64,000 nucleotides of DNA, taken from positions 248,001 to 312,000 of the forward strand of contig JABAQQ010000011.1 of assembly GCA_019187225.1 (NCBI GenBank), in the 5' to 3' direction. Under the pieces are notes generated by a model. That model saw nothing but the letters and a program-made list of their open reading frames with translations. It searched no databases and was not told the origin of the DNA. The stretch is from Saprospiraceae bacterium. GTDB taxonomy: Bacteria; Bacteroidota; Bacteroidia; Chitinophagales; Saprospiraceae. The position numbers and the translations under genes were made by a program. Within the stretch, counting starts at the first letter, position 1. The number at the start of each line of letters is the position of its first letter. This document shows, in pieces, positions 23,341-32,400 of the stretch.

Positions 23341-25008
23341 TTATTTCCAGGGACTTTCTGAATGAGGTATCACCACTCCCGTAGGCGAACGATCAGGCAC
23401 CCGCCAGAATTGACCGGGATTGATTTTTGTTTTAACTGAATTGCTGATCAGCAACTTGGGATGACCCTTGCCGGCGGGGTCAGACGACCACATCACAGCC
23501 CGCATTTGGGTTTCCATCTCTCCCTCGAAGTTGGGTACGGCGTACTCAAAATACTCCTTTGGGGCCAGATAGAGTATTGGCTTACCAAATCCACAAGAGT
23601 ACGGAGAGCGAAATTCGATTGATTTCCACTCGCCGTTTTTGTCAAGGGCTTGCAGGGAGGGTCGGCTGGACCCGGATCGAAGAAACAAGGTATCCTGCGA
23701 ACCATTGTAAAAATAACACTTGAATGCCTCATACTGAAACTGAAAAGTTGTTGTATCTTCTGGCCGAAGAATCAGTTCGACGGAATCCGGCAAGAATGAA
23801 ATTTTATCTGTTGCTACGAGCGATGAATGAAAATAGCGATCGAACTTCCGCGAGAGAGTCGTATCCTCGATCAATTGGGTTAATAAGGGACACAGATACC
23901 CGGACCGGTGAACGGTGAACTTTTTTTTGCGCACGGAGGAAATCTCTTTGGGACGTTCCTGCCAGATCACTTCACACCTCCGATTGACATAAATCATTGT
24001 GCTGCCTTTTGTGGAAATCCTTAAAAGCCCGTGCTTAACCCCCAAACTGGTATCAATAAATAATAAATCCCTGTATAAAGTTTCGCCAGTCTGTTCATCC
24101 CATAACCGCCAATAATAATATTGATCTTGACAGGCCCATAGCCCGCTCCCAAGTTGAGCCCAATCGGTATGCGGAAGAGGGTTTGAAAAGCCTGAACGCT
24201 TGTTTTCGACGGGATTCTGACGTGTTCCGTCTATTTCTGGAAGTTTCCCGGTACCCTTCCATTTGCGGTACTGGTTTTCAGTGAGTTTATGGAAATGCCC
24301 GTCAGAAGTGATATAATTCCTATTATATTCACCAGATTCACCGACGAATCGTACCATTGCCATTCGCCCATCGGGTATTATTTCTTCGTATATACCTGTT
24401 GGAACCACTACTTGTCCAATTGAATCCAGTAGTGCTACTGCAGGACGCTTAATGGTGTAAGTAGTATCCTCCAAGGGTACATGTGCTATCACAGAAGAAT
24501 CGGAATACTCCACAACATATTTGTCCGCAAAGCCCCAGATAAATAGTGAAATTGTATCCAGCGCAAACCTTCCGCTGCGGTCTATCACACCCATTTTATG
24601 CGTATGGGTAGTAATGATCGCCTTATGGCTGCCATTCTTAAAACCATCAATTTTCAAGAAAATATTATCGTAGGTAAGCCGCCCTGTTTTGTCTACAAAA
24701 AAAGGTCTACCCTCGAGCCAAACTTTTCCGAGCCCTCCTTGAAAAGGCTCGGCATAGTCAAATTGGGCTGCGATTTGCAATTGGTCATCCAAATCAATAT
24801 ATCCGAATCGTCCTCCAATCTGGACAGGTGCCAGCCCTTCCACAAAATCTCCTGCGCTCAGATATTTTGGGGATATAACTTCCCGCCCGGTGGAATCAAT
24901 GAACCCCCAAAGTCCATTTTCACAAACAGGAAATAAAGCGTATGTACTTTGGGAGAATAATCTGAACAAGGATCCCAAAAAAATGCAAGCGATCAAGAAA
25001 CGTTTCAT
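23341..25008 (-). CDS. Secreted WG-repeat protein
   Basis: A 555-residue protein with signal peptide (1-19, ending LFSQ) and at least five WG (KWG) repeats of the type NGLWGFIDSTGREVISPKY (about 31-49) and GRFGYIDLDDQLQIAAQFDYAEPFQGGLGKVW, later MGVIDRSGRFALD. WG repeats probably form a beta-propeller or solenoid and are used for binding. The last third (about 390-555) has a different, mixed composition. Function unknown. The gene stands alone, divergent from the MATE gene. Confidence 0.82.
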   Translation of the reverse strand: MKRFLIACIFLGSLFRLFSQSTYALFPVCENGLWGFIDSTGREVISPKYLSAGDFVEGLAPVQIGGRFGYIDLDDQLQIAAQFDYAEPFQGGLGKVWLEGRPFFVDKTGRLTYDNIFLKIDGFKNGSHKAIITTHTHKMGVIDRSGRFALDTISLFIWGFADKYVVEYSDSSVIAHVPLEDTTYTIKRPAVALLDSIGQVVVPTGIYEEIIPDGRMAMVRFVGESGEYNRNYITSDGHFHKLTENQYRKWKGTGKLPEIDGTRQNPVENKRSGFSNPLPHTDWAQLGSGLWACQDQYYYWRLWDEQTGETLYRDLLFIDTSLGVKHGLLRISTKGSTMIYVNRRCEVIWQERPKEISSVRKKKFTVHRSGYLCPLLTQLIEDTTLSRKFDRYFHSSLVATDKISFLPDSVELILRPEDTTTFQFQYEAFKCYFYNGSQDTLFLRSGSSRPSLQALDKNGEWKSIEFRSPYSCGFGKPILYLAPKEYFEYAVPNFEGEMETQMRAVMWSSDPAGKGHPKLLISNSVKTKINPGQFWRVPDRSPTGVVIPHSESPWK

Positions 25009-25162
25009 AAACGGAGATTTACCGAATTGACGTTGAAAATCTTCTTATGGTTGTTCAAGGAACTCTCCACCCCAAATTCCCGTTTCAGCCCTCACTCTCC
25101 GAACCACACCTTTTATCCCAAACATTTTATTATAAACATAAAACACTTTGTTGCACAAACAA

Positions 25163-25170
25163 TAACTTTG
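25163..25170 (+). promoter_or_regulatory. -7 element of the MATE gene
   Basis: TAACTTTG lies 23 bp before the ATG at 25193. A -33 TTG at the usual distance is not evident. Confidence 0.45.
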
Positions 25171-25192
25171 TGCCCTTTCCCGATTTCTCATC

Positions 25193-26611
25193 ATGCTGAC
25201 TGAAACAAAAACAATCGAAACCCGCCCGCAGCGGATTGGCCGGATATTGCGACAGGCCATCAACGGAGAGGAGCAGGATTTCACCCACGGGAGCATTGAC
25301 CGCGCCATCGTGCTGCTCTCGATCCCGATGATATTGGAAATGGCGATGGAATCGCTGTTTGCCATCGTGGATGCTTTTTTCGTCGCCAAAATCGGCGTCG
25401 AGGCCGTCGCTACGGTGGGGCTCACCGAATCGGTGCTCACGCTGGTGTATTCCATCGCCATCGGGCTGAGCGCGGCGGCCACGGCGATGGTGGCGCGGCG
25501 TGTGGGCGAAGGCGACCGGCAAGCGGCGGCCAAAGCAGGCGCCCAGGTGATCCTGATCGCGCTGGTGATGTCGGCGTTGATCGCCGTGCCGGGTTATATT
25601 TTCGCGGAAGACATCCTGCGTCTCATGGCGCACGACGAAAGTGTGTCCGCCACCGGCCACCAATTCACCCGGCTGATGCTGACGGCCAACCTGCCTATTT
25701 TGTTGTTGTGGATGCTCAATGGCATTTTCCGCGGTGCCGGCGATGCCGCCACCGCCATGCGGGCGTTGTGGATCGCTAATGCCGTGAACATCGTTTTGTG
25801 TCCCCTTTTCATTTTCGGTATCGGGCCGTTCCCTGAACTGGGCGTATTGGGGTCAGGTGTTGCCACCACCATCGGGCGTTCTACCGGCGTGGTTTACCAA
25901 CTGTGGAATTTGTTCCAGGTTGGGAAAATCGTGCGCTTGCGACTGGCGATGTTGCGACCCCAATGGGATATCATCGGCACCCTGCTCAAACTTTCGGCGG
26001 GTAGTACGGGCCAATACCTCATCGCTTCGGCCAGTTGGATATTTATGATCTCCATCCTCGGGCAGATCAGCAAAGAAGTGACGGCGGGCTACACCATCGC
26101 CATCCGCATCGTGATATTCGCCCTGCTTCCCGCATGGGGCATGGCGAATGCAGCGGCCACGCTGGTCGGCCAGAACCTCGGCGCGGGTCATCCCGAACGG
26201 GCGGAAAAATCGGCCTGGCGGGCGGGATTTTTCAACATGATATTCCTGGCTTTCGTAGGCCTCTTTTGCCTGATCGCCGCGCCTTTTTTGATCCGGCTTT
26301 TTACGCAGGAACCCGAAGCGGTACACGCCGGGTCGCTGGCTTTGCGCATTCTGGCGGGCGGTTACGTGTTCTACGGTTGGGGGATGATCCTCTCTCAGGC
26401 CATCAACGGCGCCGGCGACACGCGTACGCCTACTATCCTGAACTTCATTTTCTTCTGGCTGGTGGAAACGCCGCTCGCGGCGCTGCTCGCTTTGTATCTG
26501 GATTGGGGACAAACAGGCGTATACTGGAGCATTGTCATTGCCGAATCGGGCATGGCGCTGGCCGCCATGTGGGTGTTCCGGCAGGGAAAATGGAAAACAG
26601 TGAAGGTGTAG
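25193..26611 (+). CDS. MATE family multidrug/toxin efflux transporter
   Basis: A 472-residue protein with twelve predicted membrane helices in two MatE halves. The first half starts with AIVLLSIPMILEMAMESLFAIVDAFFVAKIGVEAVATVG, the second with LKLSAGSTGQYLIASASWIFMISILGQISKEVTAGYTIAIRI. Members exchange cations for drugs or metabolites. The substrate cannot be read. The end is followed by a large inverted repeat (26621-26694) that is a likely terminator. Confidence 0.92.
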   Translation: MLTETKTIETRPQRIGRILRQAINGEEQDFTHGSIDRAIVLLSIPMILEMAMESLFAIVDAFFVAKIGVEAVATVGLTESVLTLVYSIAIGLSAAATAMVARRVGEGDRQAAAKAGAQVILIALVMSALIAVPGYIFAEDILRLMAHDESVSATGHQFTRLMLTANLPILLLWMLNGIFRGAGDAATAMRALWIANAVNIVLCPLFIFGIGPFPELGVLGSGVATTIGRSTGVVYQLWNLFQVGKIVRLRLAMLRPQWDIIGTLLKLSAGSTGQYLIASASWIFMISILGQISKEVTAGYTIAIRIVIFALLPAWGMANAAATLVGQNLGAGHPERAEKSAWRAGFFNMIFLAFVGLFCLIAAPFLIRLFTQEPEAVHAGSLALRILAGGYVFYGWGMILSQAINGAGDTRTPTILNFIFFWLVETPLAALLALYLDWGQTGVYWSIVIAESGMALAAMWVFRQGKWKTVKV

Positions 26612-26620
26612 GGAAAAGGG

Positions 26621-26694
26621 GAATGAATTTTTTGCAGGAGGGAGAGAAAATTTTTATGAAAAAATTTTCTCTCCCTCCTGCAAAAAATTCATTT
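26621..26694. terminator. Large near-perfect inverted repeat after the MATE gene
   Basis: GAATGAATTTTTTGCAGGAG continued to 26655 faces 26660-26694 with 34 of 35 bases complementary; the loop is about 4 to 6 bases. It begins 10 bp after the MATE stop codon and is much longer than a normal terminator stem. The right arm contains an ATG (26656) that opens a 22-codon frame (MKKFSLPPAKNSFTEIYARI...), which I do not regard as a gene. Confidence 0.75.
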
Positions 26695-26777
26695 ACAGAA
26701 ATTTATGCCAGGATTAAGCAATAAAAGCAAGAAAGAAATGACAATTTTTTCTGTCCTTTGCGCAAAGAACAGATACG

Positions 26778-27134
26778 ATGCGATACCTGTTATCATTTAT
26801 TGTTTTTTTCATTTGGGCCTGTGGAAACGCGCCTGAATTGTCGCGTTTTGAAAAAATCGCCAAAGCGTATTGCGAGTGCACGTCGCAATTGGCAGCCCTG
26901 AACGAAGCAACTGCCCGCCTGGCCTCCGACACCAACGCGGTAGCGGCATTTCAGGAGCGTTTGCAGCAAATTCAGACTGAATACAACAAGACCAGGGAGT
27001 GTACGGCCACAATTGTCGCCCAATACGGCAAACTCAAGCCTGTGGAACTGGACTCTTTAAAAACCGTATTGGAGAGCCAATGTGCCCACCTGACCGAACA
27101 GGAAGATCTGTTGCAGGAAATGTTGGGCGAATAG
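26778..27134 (+). CDS. Small lipoprotein, unknown function
   Basis: A 118-residue protein with signal sequence ending in IWACG, lipid Cys15. The mature part is helical, has a CEC motif (32-34), two further Cys (76 and 100) and coiled-coil character (SLKTVLESQCAHLTEQEDLLQEML). No family recognised. It precedes folB by 47 bp on the same strand and may be co-transcribed. Confidence 0.6.
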   Translation: MRYLLSFIVFFIWACGNAPELSRFEKIAKAYCECTSQLAALNEATARLASDTNAVAAFQERLQQIQTEYNKTRECTATIVAQYGKLKPVELDSLKTVLESQCAHLTEQEDLLQEMLGE

Positions 27135-27181
27135 TATATCATTAAAAGTCATTACGTCATCTATACAATTTCTCTCTGAAA

Positions 27182-27727
27182 ATGGCTTTAATTGGTCTGG
27201 AAGGTATGCGGTTCCACGCGCAGCACGGCGTTTATGACGCCGAAAAAGCGCTTGGTTCAGAGTATATTGTGGATATCATTGTCAATTTCAATACCGAAAA
27301 GGCCGCTAAAGACGACGACGTGGAGAAGACGATGAACTACGAGACCATTTACCAGATATGCCGGATGGAAATGGATACCCCGCGCAAATTGGTAGAGACG
27401 GTGGTGGCCAATATCGTAAAGCGGATGAAATTTCATTTTTCCGAAATGAGCGCGTTGCGTGTACGGGTTAGAAAACTCAATCCGCCGTTGGGAGGCAGGG
27501 TGGCAGAAGCCTGGGTTCAGGAAGAGTACGATTTTGCAAAAGAATGCCCCCGTTGTAAAAAAAAGTTCATCAATTACGACGCCGACGATTGCTGGAATCG
27601 CTTCCCCAACCTGCATCCGGCCACGAAGGAAACGCTGGAGCGGCAATTCGATAAAAAATGCCTGTGCGACAACTGCCTTAAATTCTATGTGGGAGAAGTC
27701 GAAACCACTGACTTGAGAAAGTTGTGA
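27182..27727 (+). CDS. folB: Dihydroneopterin aldolase fused to a Cys-rich CWC domain
   Basis: Residues 1-118 are dihydroneopterin aldolase, which splits dihydroneopterin to 6-hydroxymethyl-dihydropterin in folate synthesis. The catalytic Glu21 and Lys98 match the E. coli pair Glu22/Lys100. Residues 119-170 form a small Cys-rich CWC-type domain (ECPRCKKKFI, DDCWNRF, KKCLCDNCLKFYVGE; Cys 122, 125, 137, 160, 162, 165) that probably binds zinc. The CWC domain usually stands alone or with other partners. Its last 43 bp overlap the mtaB 3' end, tail to tail. Confidence 0.85.
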   Translation: MALIGLEGMRFHAQHGVYDAEKALGSEYIVDIIVNFNTEKAAKDDDVEKTMNYETIYQICRMEMDTPRKLVETVVANIVKRMKFHFSEMSALRVRVRKLNPPLGGRVAEAWVQEEYDFAKECPRCKKKFINYDADDCWNRFPNLHPATKETLERQFDKKCLCDNCLKFYVGEVETTDLRKL

Positions 27728-29061
27728 GCATTGAGACGGGCAACGCAAGCCTCTCCGTCTGCCGTCAGGTTTTCCAGCATTACGGGCGCGATCGTATTCA
27801 CGCGCCCTGCCTCGAACGGCATTTCGATTTTTACATAGTTGTCCGTAAAACCGCTCATCAAACCCGGGTTTTTGTGTTGCTCGAACAACACGGGTCGCAC
27901 GGCACCGGCGTGCTGGGCATAAAAAGTGCGGCGTTTCATCTCCGAAAGGCCGCGCAGGGCGTGATTCCGGCGGCGGCGCTCTTCGAGGGGGACAACACCG
28001 GGCATTTCCGCTGCCGGCGTATTGACCCGTTCGGAATAAGTGAATACATGGAGGTAAGACACATCCAATTCCTGCAGGAAGCGGTAAGTCTCCAGAAAAT
28101 CATCCTCCGTTTCGCCGGGAAATCCGACGATAACGTCGCAGCCGACGCAGGCGTGGGGCATGAGGCGTTTGATGGTTGCGACCCGTTCGGCGTAGAGTTC
28201 GCGGCGGTAGCGGCGGCGCATTTCACGCAGTTGTTTGTCGTTGCCCGATTGCAGCGGCACATGGAAGTGCGGCATAAAACGCCGGCTTTCCGCCACCAAT
28301 GCAATGATCTCGTCCGTCAGCAAATTGGGCTCGATGCTGGAAATGCGAAAGCGTTCGACTTCTTCCACCCGATCCAGTTCGCGAACCAGGTCAACGAACA
28401 AAGCTTCTTTTTTTGCCCGGACGCCCTCGATGACTTCGGTGCCGTTGCCAAAATCGCCCAGATTCACTCCCGTTAATACGATTTCTTTGACCCCTCCGGC
28501 AGCGATTTGACGGGCATTGGCCAAAACATTTTCCAACGTGTCCGACCGGCTGGCGCCGCGTGCCTGCGGGATGGTGCAAAAGGAACACTTGTAATCGCAG
28601 CCGTCCTGTACTTTCAAAAAGGAACGGGTGCGATCGCCAAAAGAAAAAGACGCCGTGAAAGTATTCACATCGCGCACCTCTCCGGCGTATACCATGCCTT
28701 TGCCCTGTGCTTTGGAAAGGTCGTCTACATAGTCGAGAATGCGGAATTTTTCGCCTGCACCCAGCACCAGGTCAACTCCGGGGATATCGGCGATTTCCTT
28801 CGGTTTGAGCTGGGCGTAGCAGCCGGTGACGACCACAAAAGCCCCGGGCTGGTGGCGCAAGGCCTGGCGGACGATCTTTTTACATTCTTTATCCGCTTGC
28901 TCTGTCACCGAACAAGTATTCAGCACATAAATGTCCGCGCCATCCTCGAATTTTACCGGCAAATAACCGCTGCCTTCGAAGAGCCGCGCCAGGGCGGAAG
29001 TCTCCGAGTAGTTCAGCTTGCAGCCGAGGGTGTGAAAAGCGACAGTGCGCGGGGTAGCCAT
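27685..29061 (-). CDS. mtaB: tRNA t6A37 methylthiotransferase MtaB
   Basis: MtaB adds a methylthio group to threonylcarbamoyl-A37 of tRNAs. The 458-residue protein has the UPF0004 cluster Cys14, Cys50 and Cys81 (GCKLNYSE, NTCSVTEQ, TGCYAQLK) and the radical SAM cluster Cys155, Cys159, Cys162 (DGCDYKCSFCTIP), plus the RVNTPAAEMPGVVPLEER segment of the family. ATG 29061 is the start: upstream the frame is open only through a heptamer array (29062-29176) coding SAIRNPQ repeats. A TATTTTTG -7 element (29200-29207, minus strand) places the whole array in the mRNA leader. Confidence 0.93.
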   Translation of the reverse strand: MATPRTVAFHTLGCKLNYSETSALARLFEGSGYLPVKFEDGADIYVLNTCSVTEQADKECKKIVRQALRHQPGAFVVVTGCYAQLKPKEIADIPGVDLVLGAGEKFRILDYVDDLSKAQGKGMVYAGEVRDVNTFTASFSFGDRTRSFLKVQDGCDYKCSFCTIPQARGASRSDTLENVLANARQIAAGGVKEIVLTGVNLGDFGNGTEVIEGVRAKKEALFVDLVRELDRVEEVERFRISSIEPNLLTDEIIALVAESRRFMPHFHVPLQSGNDKQLREMRRRYRRELYAERVATIKRLMPHACVGCDVIVGFPGETEDDFLETYRFLQELDVSYLHVFTYSERVNTPAAEMPGVVPLEERRRRNHALRGLSEMKRRTFYAQHAGAVRPVLFEQHKNPGLMSGFTDNYVKIEMPFEAGRVNTIAPVMLENLTADGEACVARLNAHNFLKSVVSTSPT

Positions 29062-29176
29062 TGCGGATTGCGGATTGCGGATTGCGGATTGCGGATTGCG
29101 GATTGCGGATTGCGGATTGCGGATTGCGGATTGCGGATTGCGGATTGCGGATTGCGGATTGCGGATTGCGGATTGC
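29062..29176. repeat. Tandem heptamer (GCGGATT)n array in the mtaB leader
   Basis: About 16 near-perfect copies of the 7-bp unit GCGGATT (minus strand AATCCGC) directly abut the mtaB ATG. Because 7 is not a multiple of 3, the frame repeats every 21 bp (SAIRNPQ). A related word array lies at 55083-55133. Confidence 0.95.
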
Positions 29177-29199
29177 CCGCCTGTGTCGCAATCGGGCCG

Positions 29200-29207
29200 C
29201 AAAAATA
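29200..29207 (-). promoter_or_regulatory. -7 element upstream of mtaB
   Basis: TATTTTTG on the minus strand. It sits 24 bp beyond the heptamer array, so a transcript from here would begin inside or just before the array. No -33 TTG at the proper spacing was found. Confidence 0.4.
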
Positions 29208-29274
29208 ATGGGATTTAGCCTTAAAATTGGCTGTTTACACAATGTTTTAAATTGCTTCAAAGTCTGAGAGTCTG

Positions 29275-29303
29275 TTTGATGTCCCGGAACTCCGTTATTT
29301 TTG
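29275..29303 (+). promoter_or_regulatory. Promoter of the WD40/TPR gene
   Basis: TTTG (29275-29278), 17-bp spacer, TATTTTTG (29296-29303). It lies just before a long word-repeat module, so the module becomes the mRNA leader of the gene at 29474. Confidence 0.55.
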
Positions 29304-29315
29304 GGGATGATTTTT

Positions 29316-29466
29316 GAAGGTTTACGGGTTTACGGGTTTACGGGTTTACGGGAAAGTACCCCCGCCAACCCGTACCCCCGCCAACCCGTTAACCCGCCAA
29401 CCCGTCAACCCGCCAACCCGTTAACCCGTCCACCCGTCAACCCGCCAACCCGTAAACCCGTCAAAT
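29316..29466. repeat. Word-repeat module TTTACGGG / CCCGTAAACCCG in a leader
   Basis: Four TTTACGGG units (29321-29351) are followed by over a dozen imperfect units of the AACCCGCCAACCCGT and CCCGTAAACCCG type up to 29462, ending 8 bp before the ATG. The G-rich arm can pair with several places in the C-rich arm. Confidence 0.9.
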
Positions 29467-29473
29467 CTTTGCT

Positions 29474-32400
29474 ATGCGTCAGATACTTCTTTTCCTTGTC
29501 CTGCTTACCTCCTGTTATGCCGCTGCGCAGACAGTGGCGCCTGTTGTAGAAAAACGCTGTAAGTGTTATGCCCGGCGGGATTTTGTTTTGCACCAGGGCG
29601 ATACCTGTTTCGCGATCACGCGGGCCGAGGCCGACCGGTATTTTAATTGCAGGTGTTGGGACGAAGCCATGTCACTATACCGGGCTGCCAAGAGTTGTGC
29701 CGACGCCAACCAGAATACCCGCCCGGAAATGAACAGGCGCATTCAGATGTGCCGTGATTCTGCCGAACAGGAATTGCGTCGCAGCGAGCAGGCTGCCCGC
29801 CGCCAGTTCCTGCATGCCGCCGCAGCCAATCTGGCCGACGACGCACAGGAGTTGCTCAAAAATTACGACCGCACTACCTCCTATCGCCTGGCTGATTTCG
29901 CCGGTCAGTACATTGCGCCGGAACCCAATGCCGAGTGCTTGCAAGCCTTGTTCGACGCCTGGTACTACGTTCCCCCCGTACAACCGGGGCAAACGGGAAG
30001 CGGTTTAAAAGTGCCTTTCAGTTATCAACTGGACTATGATCTGGGCGGTAACGTGCAGGCGCGTTTCGGGAAAAACGGCCAACTGTACGCTTTCGCGCCT
30101 TCCAACAGCGTGTTGTATTCCTGGGATGCGGCATCGTGGGAGCCCAAAACGCCGTTACAGATCGAAAAAGGATTGCCCCATTTTGATCTTTCACCCGACA
30201 ACCGGACGATGCTGTTTTTTTCAGATCGAACCCTTTTGTTCTGGCGCAACCCCAAGGACACATTCCGGGTGGAGGTACCAGGGGTTAGCCGCTATTGTTT
30301 CAATACCGACGGTGATGAGTTTTTCTTTTTCAACGGTGAGCAGGCAAAAGTTTATGTTCTTGAATTGCGCTGGGGAAGCATTGTGGCACAGCGCGATTAT
30401 AAAAATATTCAAAAAAGAGGTGATAAGGGAGAAAAGCGCCCCGAACCCCGTCTGCTGACCAATGTGAATTTTGAGATCATCGGCATGGCTTATGAAGGCG
30501 GGCGTCTGTGGCTGGCGGGGCGCGACAGCATAGTCGTTCTCGAACAAAGCGGCGGCAAAGACCGGCAATGGAAGCCGGTCAGAAGCATTGGCTGGAGCGG
30601 TAAGTTGCCTTACAACCTGGCAGCCATACAAATGTCGCCGGCACGCCGCGCTGCATGGACCATTGCCACAGATAGCCTCCATTATTTCCGCCTTCCCGAA
30701 CCGGGCGACAGCCAGCAGATCGCTTCGAGACTGGCAGGCATTCAGGGCAACTCTTTGGCCATCAAGCCGGATTGCTCCTGGTTTGCCTATACCCGCTACG
30801 AGCAATTGGGAATAGCGTCGGACAGCAGCGATGCGCATTTCGGGTGCTACCTCCAACCGGGCGAAGAATTCAGGCTGATGACGGGCGCCGTCTCGCCCGA
30901 CAACAAATGGCTGGCAGCGGCAACAGACACGGGTACCTTGAAGATATGGGCTTTATACGACTGGCAAAGCAACGTGACTGCTTCATTTTCTGACGCAAGC
31001 CGGGTGGTTTTCAGCCAGGATGGCAATCAGTTCGCATGCTTGCGCGCGGGCGCTTTGCAGGTTTTTACAACCGATCAACCGGATCGTATGCTTTTTTCCG
31101 AACCAACTCCTTCAGAAGAGGTGCTGATTGATGCGATGGGTAAAAACTGGGTGGCCTGGCGCTCCGACGCCGCTTTGTTAAACGTAAAGAACATAGAGAA
31201 CGGGAAAAAATGGGAACTGGCTGTATCCTCGGATATGAATTCCTTTCTCCCCGTCGCATTTGACGAGAAAGGGCGTTTTATGGCTTACGCTGCCGGTTCC
31301 GACTCGGTGATGGTGCGCCACCTTCAATCCGGCGAAGTGCTGGCGCGTCAGAGCATTAACGGAGAAGTGTTGCAATTGCGGTTTGTACCGGGCAGCAGTG
31401 AATTGTTGATCATACAAAGCCTTACATCAGGCTTTTATGAGGAAGACCAGACCATTGCAAAAATCTGGGATCCTGCGTCGGCGTCGAACAAACCCCGTCC
31501 GGTGCGTTTGCACGGCTACAAGATCGGCTGGTCCGATATTGCGCCCGGGGGAGATCAAATTGCATTTTCGTCGGGTAAAGACGTTCGCATTTTCCGCTGC
31601 GACAACCTGCTCGACGAGCGTGCCCGTATCCGTCCGTACGGCGAACACATCGTTGGCGCCATGTCCTTTCACCCCGACGGCTCGGCGCTGGCGGCGGGTT
31701 ATGAGGATGGTACGGTCGTCGTATGGGATATGACAAATGGCGAAGCCCGTTTTCATTTCAAAGTAGCCGACGATTGGATTGACGAATTGAGTTTTAGCCC
31801 CGATGGCAGTCGCCTGCGCCTGAAAACGCTATCCGGTCAGTTTTACAGTTGCGATATTTCTCCCGACCTGATCCGCGCTGCAGCGCAAAACAAAAATCGC
31901 CGTCTCACCGCATTTACACCCGAACTTATCCGGAACTACGGCCTTGAAAAGGCGCTCGACGATTCGGGTAATTTCGAGCGGCTGGCCGAATCGGGAGACC
32001 TTCCGCTTATTCGCTCGTTTTTTGAATATTATCGCCAACAAGCCCTGAGCAGCAACAACATTGACCGCGTGCAAGCTTATTTCCAAAGCGCGTCGAGCCT
32101 GTACGCGCAACTGGAAGACCCCGCAGCGCAGCAGGCACTGCAACCGGTTATGTATGAAATTTATGAAGATTACAATTGGAAACTGTTGCTGCGCGAAAAA
32201 AATACAGAGGCCCAGCGTGTGCTCATGGACTTCAACCGCCTTTTTGGCAAACCGCTCAACGGCATTAAAATGAGTGCTCATACCGCTTTGTTGCGCAATG
32301 ACATTCCTGCCGCGGCGCGCCAGTATGCCGACTGGACCATGCGTGTTTTTGAGAATGTTCCTTCCGAACCATATGAGGCCATGGACAGTCTCGAGCGACA

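Noticed and set aside
26656-26724. 22-codon ORF in the right arm of the large palindrome
   Set aside because: Mostly formed by the inverted repeat itself, no similarity to known peptides.
29062-29176. CRISPR array
   Set aside because: The units are directly tandem without spacers, and no cas gene is present.
29062-29202. N-terminal extension SAIRNPQ repeats of MtaB
   Set aside because: The repeats are the tandem heptamer read through; homology to MtaB begins at ATG 29061.
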